Notes: generated by a model from the sequence alone, not told the origin. A stretch of 64,000 nucleotides of DNA from Hemileia vastatrix (GCA_030280995.1 JASXTE010000002.1:27883183-27947182); one strand, 5' to 3'. Positions 9,428-19,981 are shown, numbered from the stretch's first letter. A program made the numbers and translations.

Positions 9428-9489
9428 GTTTCCTTAGCTCAGTGGTTAGAGCAACTAACATGTCATAAGTGGTCACAGGTTTGACTCCT
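9428..9489 (+). pseudogene. Truncated second copy of the tRNA-like sequence (TRIM LTR 2)
   Basis: The same sequence as 9234-9295 with one visible change: the B box reads GGTTTGACTCC instead of GGTTCGACTCC. It is cut inside the T stem where E4 LTR sequence begins, so it lacks the 3' acceptor strand. Confidence 0.7.
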
Positions 9490-9744
9490 CAATTATTAAC
9501 ATTTAGAAATATATTATAAAGCCATTATAAATTGATATTATCTTTATATAAGCTATAACTATATTTTATTTATCTATTTTCCACCACTAGCATGCATTTA
9601 AATCCAAGTATTGTGAGTTTTATTTGAGTATAACTATTTTATTAGTCTTCCCCTGAGGTTTAATCACTAAATCATTTATCAATAAGTAGTAGGACCATAA
9701 ATAAACACTATTATATCATACTTATATACTAGACTATACTGACA
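9490..9744 (+). repeat. E4 5' LTR remnant (last 255 bp) and primer-binding site
   Basis: It matches 26299-26553 almost base for base. It ends CTATACTGACA, followed by spacer AT and primer-binding site TGGGGGTCTTTCC (9747-9759). The left break joins TRIM sequence directly to CAATTATTAAC. Confidence 0.85.
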
Positions 9745-9787
9745 ATTGGGGGTCTTTCCTTATATTTTACTTATTATTTAGTATAAG

Positions 9788-10903
9788 TGTCAGCCAGGCT
9801 ATTCCAGGAGTCCAGTAAATGATATGTAACTTATAAGACCTGAAAGAGGGGGTAAGAATTGTATTTAATGTATATAAATTAATATTTTATTGCATAATAA
9901 AATTATATAAGTATTTTATTACATACAAGTGTTATATTAATTTTATTGGTTATATAAATTTTTTATATACATTTGAATTTAACATAATATAATATATTCT
10001 ACAAATAATGGCGCATTTTTATGTATTTAATAATTATAAATTTATATTTAATTAATTAAAAACATATATTATAATTATAAGTGTAAAATTTACTTATAAT
10101 ATAATTATATTTATATATTAAATACCATTTCTTTTAATATTAAACAATAAATAATGATGCTTCTTTTGACCTATAATTGTGTCAGGAAAAACTAATTAAT
10201 ACTGAATTGAAATAAATTACATATTTGTTGCATCATAATATTTTTTGTTTCACTTAAAAATCCTTAAATCAGACTGTACCATCTGTTTTGAATGATTTTT
10301 CTCATAGTTCCTATGTTCCAGGCTTGTTTAGTTATTCACTATTTTTACTTACTGATTTGGGAACTAATGGCGGGAAAATTGGATTCTTAATTGGGGTTTT
10401 TAATTATTTGTTTCATATCTTTCTCTACATTGTTATGTTTCACTTACTCTTTGATATACTTGTTTTATTCTATTATAATTATTGTATTTACAAATATAGT
10501 GGCGCTTCAGAGGACCCATTGCCTATAAAAGGGCCTTGGATAATCCCCTGTAGCCTCATCACTTACTATACACTCAACAAATTTAATATACTTTTACATT
10601 ATGTTTATATTTTTTTTATTAGTAATAAAATTCTAATTAAAATTCTATATAACAACTTAAAGGTTGCCTTAAGTCTGATAGTAATTATATTGTTTGCCGC
10701 GCAGAAACTCTTACTTAAATAATATTAATATTAATAAAACCAATTTTGTTGTCACCTCTCAAATCACTCGTCGTTTCTTTCTCTCAAATAAATCAAATAA
10801 TCTCAATTGTTTTTATTTCTTTTATTTCTAAACTACTATCTCCTTCTTGTCCTCCTCTCTTTTCTCCCCTCTTAGCTTATCTCTTCTAGACGACTGACCA
10901 ACA
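9788..10903 (+). repeat. E2 5' LTR (1116 bp)
   Basis: Starts TGTCAGCCAGGC and ends GACGACTGACCAACA; the E2 3' LTR ends CCGACA, so one terminal base has changed. TATA box at 10524-10530. A conserved LTR frame (10288-10722) recurs in sister LTRs, but it tracks LTR identity and crosses the promoter, so I do not call it a gene. Confidence 0.92.
10524..10530 (+). promoter_or_regulatory. TATA box of the E2 5' LTR
   Basis: TATAAAA in the block TTGCCTATAAAAGGGCC, 380 bp before the LTR end and followed by CCCCTGTAGCCTCATCACT, a plausible start-site region. The same block recurs at 18537 (E2 3' LTR), 36129 (E3 5' LTR), 45032 (E3 3' LTR) and 51042-51048 on the minus strand (solo LTR). Confidence 0.7.
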
Positions 10904-11588
10904 ACTGAGGGCCTCTCCAAACAACGACGACGATCAAGCCTGGCGACGAACAACAAACGCACAGACCACCTAGCAAAAACAAAACTTTTGCCGCGACTGT
11001 GTTTTGAACTTGGTTTCGATTTCTTAGGTTTATATTATATTAATTCTTATATTATTTTGAAGTGATTTTTCGATCACTATAGTAAGTTCACCTTTGCACC
11101 TCTCACTCATATTACTATATTTTTACTGCAATAACAGTGATTTTGGCTTAATTGCTGATTCACTGAGTGTAAGTGTTCAATTATTAAAAATTTTTTTTCC
11201 TAGTTGACCATTATAGAGTGTTAAATCCTCTTAGTCCTAGAAGAATTGACATTTTTATTAATACAAATTGAATTATTAATTTAATTTTTTTATTATTATT
11301 AATTATTGTTAATTTTGGTTGACTTAAAAGTACTTTGTGCTTAGTCCCAAATATATTGCCATATTTAATATTGGTAATTAATTGGTTGAATTAACTTGAT
11401 TGTTTATTCCTAATTTAACCTTGCAATCCATTTTTTAAAAAATTAATTTTTTTATAATTATTACTTTATATTGAAAATTTTTTTTATAATTTAATTAATA
11501 AAATTTTTTTTTTTATTTGGAGCAATTATTAACTAACTTTTATTATTTTTTTTAAAAAATAAGAAGTAAATTAAATCTTCCCACTATT
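10904..11588 (+). other. E2 leader: primer-binding site and candidate leader intron
   Basis: The primer-binding site is 10906-10918 (TGAGGGCCTCTCC), two bases after the LTR. A candidate intron of 122 nt runs from GTAAGT at 11082 to TTTTTTCCTAG ending at 11203; E3 (36683-36804) and E6 (6984-7102) show the same ends. The remainder to the gag ATG at 11589 is AT-rich with homopolymer T runs and no credible frame. Confidence 0.6.
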
Positions 11589-11736
11589 ATGTCCAACAAT
11601 TTGGCTGAAAAAATGGATAACATGCAAGTGGATGAAATTGAAATTGACTATGATGCTGATACTGTGAGTACTTCTAAAGTTGGACATAAAAAATCTTATG
11701 CTAACACAAAGAATTCACATACTTCAGGATGTGGAA

Positions 11737-12270
11737 ATGACAGGAAATGTAAACAAACCAAACCCCCTTCCCCCAGCACCACAGAAGGAAGTAAAGCCTC
11801 TAGTACCTCAAGAAGGTCTTCCAAAAGGATTCAAAATAAAAAAGCTTCCTCTGCCACAACAAATCAGCAACCTGTCCAGTGATATAAAAGAGTTGAAGAC
11901 AGAAAATATGACGTACAAAGCAAAAGTAGACACATTGTGGGATCAGGTTCAAGAACTCAGGAACCAGATTCAGGCCCAGGCCCCTCCTCAGTTGCCTCCC
12001 AATCAGCCTCAGTTTCAGGCTCAACCTTCACAGCCACCCAGCTCAACCATCCAAAATCCAAATACTATCAAAGTAGAGCAATGGAAATGGGATTATCTAA
12101 TGATTCACTACCAACAGAATGTGCAACACCCTCCTCCTCATCAGCCTGGCCCATCCAGAACACCCAATTTCCATCCACCTCCTCATCCCTACCAAAAAGG
12201 CAGGAGAAAGAAGGCCCAAGCACGATCCCAAACCCAGTCTCAGGGGAAGTTTCCTCCTCTGCCATGGTAA
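11737..12270 (+). CDS. E2 overprinted ORF2 (+1 frame inside gag), 177 residues
   Basis: Starts at ATG 11737 (context GGAAATGA), +1 relative to Gag. Content: Pro-rich start, GFKIKKLPLPQQISNLSS, a heptad-like helix (IKELKTENMTYKAKVDTLWD), a Gln/Pro-rich linker, VEQWKWDYLMIHYQQN, HPYQKGRRKKAQ, ending LPW-stop. It stays intact although the Gag frame over it has a stop at 11880. The overlapped Gag frame is low-complexity Ser/Pro, whereas this frame keeps a foldable pattern shared with E1, E4 and E5. Function unknown; an accessory or particle-associated protein is possible. Confidence 0.6.
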   Translation: MTGNVNKPNPLPPAPQKEVKPLVPQEGLPKGFKIKKLPLPQQISNLSSDIKELKTENMTYKAKVDTLWDQVQELRNQIQAQAPPQLPPNQPQFQAQPSQPPSSTIQNPNTIKVEQWKWDYLMIHYQQNVQHPPPHQPGPSRTPNFHPPPHPYQKGRRKKAQARSQTQSQGKFPPLPW

Positions 12271-12324
12271 GTAATTTGGTTGATAGTCACTTGGTTATGT
12301 TTTCTAATAAATCTTCTTCTGCAG
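12267..12324 (+). other. E2 58-nt intron-like segment at the ORF2 stop
   Basis: Donor GTAAGT directly after CCATG, branch-like TTTCTAAT, tract and acceptor TTCTTCTGCAG, followed by GTAATA. The ORF2 stop TAA overlaps the donor, and splicing re-creates CCA-TGG-TAA. Gag reads through the segment without a stop; removal (58 is 1 modulo 3) would end the Gag frame a few codons on. Confidence 0.5.
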
Positions 12325-15300
12325 GTAATATTATTGAACATGGTGAAAGAACAGTTAAACCTGTTAAAAGACAGCTTCCTGTAACCAGTAGCCCTATTGA
12401 TGTAATTAGCAAATTTTCATTTGATGAACCTTTACATTTAACTTCTACTTCTTTAATTAATCCTTCTCTTGCAATTAAAAATGATTCTGTTCCCCCTGAA
12501 ATCTATACCTTAATTGAAAAAACTTCTGAGGAAATATTGAAAGATACCCTTGATTTTAATGTTGTGAAAGACAAACATGTGAGAGATGTGTTAATCCATT
12601 AAAATGATAGATTAAATAATTTACACTTGCAATGTAAAGTGAGTTCTTCTGTACAAGATACAGCTTATTTAAAAATCAAAGAGACCTTGAATATTGTTCT
12701 TAGTCAACAAAAACAAATAAGAAGTGACCATAGAGCTATCTCAGATAGAAATATCAATCTACATAAGACCTTGAGTGAATTGAAACCCCTTATTGAAGAA
12801 AATTATTCTTTCAAAAATGAAATAAAATCTCTGCAAAATGAGTTTAAAAAGCTAAAAAATGATTTCCATGCACTAAGTACCAAACACTCAGTTTCTGAGG
12901 ACAGAAATGTTCTATCTCTTGCAAAAGTAAATGACCAGATGTCTGAAATTCCAAGAATAAGAAACTATGTGTCTGACCTGCAGGAAAAGTTCTCAACCTT
13001 AACCATCAATAATGAATTAAATGAGATTGCTGTCAATAAGCTGCATAAAAATAAAGGGAAAAAACCTGAGCAAAGTTCATCCTTTCTTCCTCATATTTCA
13101 ACCATTAAACAAACTGACAATGAGTCTGTAAAATCTTTTGCTACTAGCAAAAAATCTTGTGATGGCCATGCACCAGCTGTTTCTGTAAATAATGAAATTT
13201 CTGAACACCTGGCTAGACTTCAGGAATTATTAATAATGAATAATTCAAACCAAAAAGTGGACCATCCCAGTAGTCAGAAAAATTGGCCTAAGTTAGACCA
13301 ATATCCTACCTTTGATGGTGATTATTCCTCTGATTGGCAACACTTTATCCAAAGAATTGATAATTTAAAGAGATCTTATAAACTACCTGATGAGGAAATC
13401 GTTTCTAAGCTAATTTCTTTATTTTCCAATGTAGCCTTGATGTGGTATGAATCTGTTCTTTTAGATAACAATCATTATACATGGAATGATTGGAAATCCT
13501 TGATTGAGAATCAGTTTGGTGGTTCAAAATTCAGGTTAGCTCAACAGAGACTGTATGAAAATACTAGATATGTATCCTCCTCTGTTGAAAAGCCCATTGT
13601 TTTTCTGATGAAAATAACAAAAATCCTTAGAGCAATTGATCCAAAGATGGATTATGATATTTGGAGAGATAAAATCTTGTATAAATTACCAAATTCTCTT
13701 AGGGATTTGATTGTGGCTAGAACTGAGCATGTAAGGGAAAATTCTTCTTTCATTAATATATGTAATGAGGTACTGCTCAACGATAGATATGAGCCAAAGA
13801 ATTACCTTGGTAAATCTTATAATGATCAGAATAAACCTTCTACAAAGTTCCCAGAAAAATCTGGTAAACTCTCTGCCCCAGTTGCACCTAAAAAATATGC
13901 AACAAATACTTGTTATAAGTGTAACAAACCGTGACAGAAGGTTCATGTTTGTGACAAGAAAATTCATCTTGTTGAACAAAATGAAGACACTGATGAAGTT
14001 GAACTTGATGTCGATAATTCTTCCAGTGACTGTGAAAGTAATATCTCCTATGACAATGAATCTGTTAAAGATGTTTTAATGTTGGAACATGATGTCCATT
14101 ATTTAAATAATATATCTGAAGATTGTGTATTGAATTTATCTTCAGTAGAAAATGCTGAGATAATTAAAGATATTACTAACAATTCTATTCCTATATCCCC
14201 TTTAAAGGCACCTGTTATCATTAATGGTAAAAATGTTGATGTAGTTCTTGATTCTGGTGCTGGAGGAAGTGTAGTATCTGAAAAAGCTTTGGCTTCAGTG
14301 GATAAGGAATATTTGAGTAAATTATTACCTATAACTTCTGAAAAATGGAGAGGGTATGGTTCTACCTTATTTCCTATTGGCAAATACAAAACCTCTGTAT
14401 TCTTCAAATATAATAATGGTTTTGTCAGAGCTATTTGTGAGTTTGTTGTCATGAAAAATGATAATTTGAGCAATTGGTTTATTATGGGAAATGATATTTT
14501 AACCATGTTTGGTGTGAAACTGGACCCAGAAAATAATTGCTTTACCTTAGGAATGAATGGGAAAAGGAAATTCATAATTTCCTCTCCTAGAACTTCTGGG
14601 CATTTGTTGAAATCTTGTAACTCACTGATCCAGTGTAAAGGTAGAACAACAACTGAAATGGATGATTTATTACATGAAATAAATACCTCTTCTTTTGGTG
14701 ATCAGTTGACTAGTCAACAAAAGGATTCTATTGTTGCCTCTATTACCTCTTTCCCTATGGCTTTTGCTCATGGTTCTCATGTCTTGGGAATTGTTCAGGA
14801 AGAAATGAAAATTACCTTATCCTGTAACTTGAGTGATATTCCTCCTAGTCTTAAGAAAAAACCATATCCTGCTTCTCCAACAAAAAGAAAGGATATTGAA
14901 GATAATATTGAAACATTATTGAAAATGAATATCATTGAGAAAGTGGATGTCACCCCCAAATATTGTGTCATCTCCCCAGTCTTGATTTCTTATGAAAAAG
15001 ATAAAGCTAGATTATGTGGAGATTACAGAGCTTTAAACACTTATACTGTTGATGATATTTATCCTTGACCCAGAATTAATTCAATACATGCTACCTTGCA
15101 AGGTGCCAAATTTATTAGTTGTCTGGATGGTAATAAAGGTTATCATCAAGTTCCAGTTGAGAAAAATTCTCAAAATTTTTTGCTTATTGCAACTCATATG
15201 GGAATATATAAGTATGTTAGGATGCCATTTGGCCCTAAAAATTCTCCTTCAGTTTTCCAGAAAATCATGGATAACACTTTCCATCAAGAAATTATTCAAG

Positions 15301-17789
15301 GTTGGCTCATGGTTTATATTGATGATATTATTGTTTTTTCTAAAACCTTTGATGAACATATGATTCACTTGAATAGAGTTTTCCAAAAAATGGATGAAAT
15401 AAGTATGACCTTATCTTTAAAAAAGTGTAAATTTGGTTTTCAATCTTTGAAAGTCCTTGGCCATGTTGTGTCAGGCTTACAAATTTGTGTAGACCATAAT
15501 AAAGTTGCTGCCATTCAAAATGTGAAAGCACCAACTTCTGTAAGAGAAATCCAAAGTTTTTTGGGTATGTGTGGCTATTATAGACAATATATTAAAAATT
15601 ATCAGGTCATAGCCTTGCCTCTTACAAAACTGACCAGAAAAGATGTTGCTTTTCTCTGGAATAATGACTGTCAAAAAGCTTTTGATACATTAAAAAGTTG
15701 CTTAATGACAGCCCCTATATTGGCTCTTCCAGATTTTAACAAGCCATTTGTCCTTTATACAGATGCTAGCTTTATTGGTCTGGGTGCTGCCCTTCACCAA
15801 AAGCAAATTATTAATGATAAATCCTCAGAGGTTGTAATTTGTTATATTTCAAGAACCTTAAGAAATAGTGAATTGAAATATGGTGCCACTCAATTGGAGT
15901 GCTTAGCAGTTGTTTGGGCTCTTGAGAAACTTCATTACTATTTGGATGACCAAAAATTTCAGTTAATAACTGACTGTAGTGCTGTGAATCCCTCTTAAAC
16001 CTAAAGACACCTAACAGACATATGTTCAGGTGGCAACTTGCTGTTCAAAAATACAGAGGAAGGATGACAATTATCCATAGAGCTGGAAATGTTCACTCTA
16101 ATGTTGATATGCTCTCCAGATTGCCTCTGCCAAATAATGACTCAAATCCTGCTTATGTACCTGAAGATGATACTGTTCATATCCATGGTATATTTATAGT
16201 TGATATGGAAGAGGAGTTATTACAATTAATACTGGACTCATATGATAAAGATTCTGATTTAAATAAATTGGTTACTATCTTAAATGATCCTAAGAATGCT
16301 TCAATTCAAGCATTAATAAAAACTCTTCCTGCAAAGTACCAAAATTCTTTAAATAAAGGAAAGTTCTCTATTGAAGATGGTTATATATATTATAGAAGGA
16401 AGCTTACCAATGTAATTGTAATTCCTCCTTCAATGAAAGAAACTATCCTCAAACTTTGTCATGATGGCATATTAGCTGGTCATTTTGATCTTGAAAAAAC
16501 ATTGATTAGAATAAAAAACACTGCATGGTGGGCTAATATGTCTGAAGACACAAAATTATATGTTGAATCTTGTGATTCCTGCCAAAAATCTAAAAGGTTA
16601 ACAGGTAAGAGAGCAGGGTTATTACAACATATTGAAGCACCTAGTGCTCCCTGGCAAATCATTAATATGGATTTTGTCACTGGTCTTCCTGTTGCAGGTA
16701 AAGACAGCTTTAACTCTTGTTGGGTAATAGTGGATAGATTCACAAAAATGTGCAAATTTATTCCAACCCACAAAGATGTATCCACCAAAGAATTAGCTTT
16801 CTTATGGTGGTCTTACATGTTTAATATTATTGGTTTTCCAAAAGCCATTATCTCTGATAGGGATCCAAAATTCACTTCTGAGTTTTGGACCTCTTTGATT
16901 GATATTTGTGGCTGTGAGTTAAAATTGTCTACAGCTCACCATCCTCAGACTGATGGTCTAGCTGAAAGAATGATTCAAACTCTGGAAGATATGATTAGAA
17001 GGTATTGTGCCTTTGGTTTAGAATATAAAGAAAATGACAGATTTACTCATGATTGGGTCACTCTTTTGCCTGGTCTTGAATTTGCATATAATAGCACTGT
17101 TCATTCTGTCACTGAGAAAAAGCCTTTTGAGCTTTGTTTAGGTTATGTCCCAAATACTCCTGCTCAGATTCTCAATAATAAATTACCTAAGTTGGAACTA
17201 CACCCTGGTGTAAAATCTTTTATGCAAATGCAACAGCTATGCAGAAAACATTCTCAGAGTTGTATTGATAAAGCATTTGAATATGAAAAGAAAAGATGGG
17301 ATAAATCCCATAAAGAATACACATTTAACAAGGGTGATGAAGTGTTTATCTCTACTGTACATTTCAATTTACAAGGTAACCACAAATTAAAAGATCCTTT
17401 TGTAGGACCATTTGTTGTTAAAAGAATGATTGGTGATAATGCAGTAGAAGCTGTATTGTATTCTCCATATGATAGGAAACATCCTGTCTTTCCCATTTCT
17501 TTGCTTAAGCCTTATACTTCCAACAGTGACTTATTTCCAAAAAGAAGAGGAAGACCTAAGAAGAACCCTCAGGAAGTCACAGAAACAGCAGAAATTGATA
17601 AAATTCTCAATGATAGAATTATCACTTCTGAAAGAGGTACTGAATATTTATTGAGATATAAGAACAAATCATCTGAACATGATGCATGGATACCTGGCAA
17701 GGAAATTTCAAATCTGCCTACTCTGTTGAAAAAATACAAAAAGAAAAAATCTTAGCATTTTTTTTATTGTTTTTTTTAGAGTGAGGGAG

Positions 17790-18915
17790 TGTCAGCAAGG
17801 CTATTCCAGGAGTCCAGTAAATGATATGTAACTTATAAAACCTGAAAGAGTGGGTAAGAATTGTATTTAATGAATATAAATTAATATTTTATTGCATAAT
17901 AAAATTATATAAGTATTTTATTATATACAAGTGTTACATTAAATTTATTGGTTATATAAATTTTATATACATTTAAATTGAACATAATATAATATATTCT
18001 ACAAATAATGGCGCATTCTTATGTATTTAATAATTATAAATTTATATTTAATTAATTAAAAACATATATTATAATTATAAGTGTAAAATTTACTTATAAT
18101 ATAATTAAATTAATTAATTATATTTATATATTAAATATCATTTCTTATAATATTAAACAATAAATAATGACGCTTCTTTTGACCTATAATTGTGTCAGGA
18201 AAAACTAATTAATACTGAATTGAAATAAATTACATATTTGTTGCATCAGAATATTTTTTGTTTCACTTAAAAATCCTTAAATCAGACTGTACCATCTGTT
18301 TTGAATGATTTTTCTCATAGTTCCTATGTTCCAGGCTTGTTTAGTTATTCACTATTTTTACTTACTGATTTGGGAATTAATGGCGGGAAAATTGGATTCT
18401 TAATTGGGGTTTTTAATTATTTGTTTCATATTTTTCTCTACATTGTTATGTTTCACTTACTCTTTTATATACTTGTTTTATTCTATTATAATTATTGTAT
18501 TTACAAATATAGTGGTGCTTCAGAGGACCTATTGCCTATAAAAGGGCCTTGGATAATCCCCTGTAGCCTCATCACTTATTACACACTCAACAATTTAAAG
18601 ATAAATTTATTACGCTTATTATTATTTTTATTAGTATTAAATTCTAATTAAAAATTCTAAATAACAATTTAAAGGTTGCCTTAAGTCTGATAGTAATTAT
18701 ATTGTTTGCCGCGCAGAAACTCTTACTTAAATAATATTAATATTAATAAAACCAATTTTGTTGTCACCTCTCAAATCACTTGTCGTTCCTTTCTCTCAAA
18801 TAAATCAAATAATCTCAATTGTTTTTATTTCTTTTATTTCTAAACTACTATCTCCTTCTTGTCCTCCTCTCTTTTCTCCCCTCTTAGCTTATCTCTTCTA
18901 GACGACTGACCGACA
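17790..18915 (+). repeat. E2 3' LTR (1126 bp)
   Basis: Starts TGTCAGCAAGGC and ends GACTGACCGACA, followed by TSD ATAAG. TATA box at 18537-18543. Differences from the 5' LTR are scattered substitutions and a few short indels, so the insertion is not recent but both LTRs are easily aligned. Confidence 0.92.
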
Positions 18916-18920
18916 ATAAG

Positions 18921-19386
18921 CCTTGGGACGTGATTTTTACCTTAGTACAGCTCAAAATAACCAAATATTTGGATCTGCTGCATATTAGTGGGTCATCATA
19001 ACTCAGTTATTGCAGAAAAGAACCCTTAAAATAATTGTACTAATTTTTTATCATAAAAATTAGGTATTTACAGTAGTAACTGTATCCAATATAAACCCAA
19101 TTTCACTTGGTATTTGGACACCAATATAGCACCCAATTAAATTGGTATTTAGTTAAAGCTTGGTAAGCTACTTATTCACCCTTATAAAGGTCTAGTTGAA
19201 CTTATTATTATATTTTTAACAGATTTTTTTGAATTTTCTTATAATTTATTTAAATAAATAAAGATATAAATTCAGGGTAAGCTCCATTGCTTTTTTTATT
19301 AGTGACATAATTGCTAATATCTTTTGTCTACTAATTCCATATAGTTTTTCCTTTTGTAGACGTAAAATATTGTCATTCTTAACAAT
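18921..19386 (+). other. E4 leader, right part
   Basis: Non-coding continuation of the E4 leader after the E2 insertion, AT-rich, ending at the gag ATG (19387). It includes a short direct repeat of a CCCAATT-AATTGGTATTT type near 19090-19150. No other feature stands out. Confidence 0.6.
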
Positions 19387-19471
19387 ATGAGTGCTCCCCA
19401 GGACAGTGTAAGTGAAAAGCCTGCTTATAATAGCAGGTCTAAAGCTAACAAAAACTTTCCAGGACATCACC

Positions 19472-19933
19472 ATGGAGGGTCAACAATACCCCCAGGCAGA
19501 AAGCATGAGTATAGAGGAAAAGGATGCCCTCTTAAAAAAGATAACTATAAAAAAGATGTCTCCTCCTCTTCAGGATCAACTGTCCCACCTGGCCAAACAG
19601 GTTCTGAAATTGGAGGAATCAAAATCACTCATGTTCAAAGAGGTAGAGCAGTTGCAAAACAATTGCAAGGTAGGGTTTCAGCAGATGAATCAGGCATTGG
19701 CAGAGTTAAAGGGAGGCCATACCAGTCAGTCAAATCAGCAACCCCCTATCCAAGGCGGGTCAACTCACTCCCAGGAGAAAATCCTGGTAGACAAATGGAA
19801 ATGGGACTGGTTTCATCAACAGTGGACAAGCCACAGTTGCAACAGGGATCTGCCACCTCATCTTACTTCCTCAGCTCACCCTTACAAAGGAAAAAAGCAC
19901 CAAAAATCAGGACTGGCAACCATTCCATGGTAA
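19472..19933 (+). CDS. E4 overprinted ORF2 (+1 frame inside gag), 153 residues
   Basis: ATG at 19472 has a strong context (CACCATGG). The protein opens MEGQQYPQAESMS and has a helical stretch LQDQLSHLAKQVLKLEESK, then VDKWKWDWFHQQW, HPYKGKKHQK and a final IPW-stop. The E5 ORF2 also opens MEGQ, which ties the start to the family. It is +1 to Gag, as in the other four copies. Both the N-terminal helix and the C-terminal block are shared with diverged copies, while the overlapped Gag residues are not well kept. Confidence 0.6.
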   Translation: MEGQQYPQAESMSIEEKDALLKKITIKKMSPPLQDQLSHLAKQVLKLEESKSLMFKEVEQLQNNCKVGFQQMNQALAELKGGHTSQSNQQPPIQGGSTHSQEKILVDKWKWDWFHQQWTSHSCNRDLPPHLTSSAHPYKGKKHQKSGLATIPW

Positions 19934-19981
19934 GTAGATTACCCTCTCAGATTTAACATAATACTGATAATTACAATATAG
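19930..19981 (+). other. E4 52-nt intron-like segment at the ORF2 stop
   Basis: Donor GTAAGT after CCATG, branch-like ATACTGAT, acceptor ACAATATAG followed by GTAATT. Shorter than the 58 nt of the others but the same length modulo 3. Here Gag has a stop inside it (19954). Confidence 0.5.

Larger units (their letters stand above)
9211..9489 (+). mobile_element. TRIM: miniature LTR retrotransposon with a tRNA-like sequence in its LTR (3' end missing)
   Basis: LTR 1 is 9211-9326 (116 bp, TGTTGTGGG...CCTTAATA). It is followed at once by GGTTATGGGCCC, the copia-type primer-binding site (9327-9338). A 78-bp interior ends in the polypurine tract GCACGGGGGG. LTR 2 starts at 9405 and repeats the first 85 bp of LTR 1 before it breaks at 9489, where it meets the 5'-truncated E4 LTR. 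The complete element would be about 310 bp and has no coding capacity. It must use a partner; its LTR ends and primer-binding site resemble those of copia2. The left TSD is GATAT. Confidence 0.8.
11589..17755 (+). pseudogene. E2 Gag-Pol polyprotein, broken
   Basis: One fused Gag-Pol frame starting at ATG 11589. Order: Ser/Pro-rich N-end, coiled coil (~12630-13000), capsid-like region (from ~13284, WPKLDQYPTFDGD), knuckle region near 13909, aspartic protease VVLDSGAGGS (~14241), reverse transcriptase with YIDD (15315-15326), RNase H (YTDASFIGLGAALHQ), integrase with an HHCC finger (16456-16590) and DDE residues in NMDFVTG, SDRDPKF and AERM, then AT-hook RRGRPKK (~17546) and a chromodomain. Lesions relative to E3: stops at 11880, 12600, 13932 (TGG to TGA in the knuckle) and 15066, and a one-base loss near 15985. 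It cannot make a full product. Confidence 0.9.
9788..18915 (+). mobile_element. E2: complete but decayed Ty3/gypsy element (9.1 kb)
   Basis: LTRs at 9788-10903 and 17790-18915, TSD ATAAG at 9783-9787 and 18916-18920. It sits in the leader of E4. The interior has primer-binding site, leader, gag-pol, and a polypurine tract GAGTGAGGGAG just before the 3' LTR. At least four in-frame stops and one frameshift break gag-pol. It is a sister copy of E3. Confidence 0.93.

Noticed and set aside
10288..10722. Hydrophobic frame (FSHSSYVP...LFSYSLFLLTDLG) that recurs at 18301, 29375, 44115 and, inverted, 51044
   Set aside because: It lies wholly in the LTR, its length and end differ in each copy, it crosses the TATA box, and its similarity simply follows LTR similarity. 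No sign of protein-level constraint.
12267..12324. Idea that the 58-nt intron is needed to join ORF2 to Gag-Pol
   Set aside because: Splicing ORF2 gives PW-stop, and splicing Gag leads to a stop within about 20 codons. Only the third frame would enter Gag after splicing, and in E4 that frame is closed at 19788. The intron cannot create a fusion protein.
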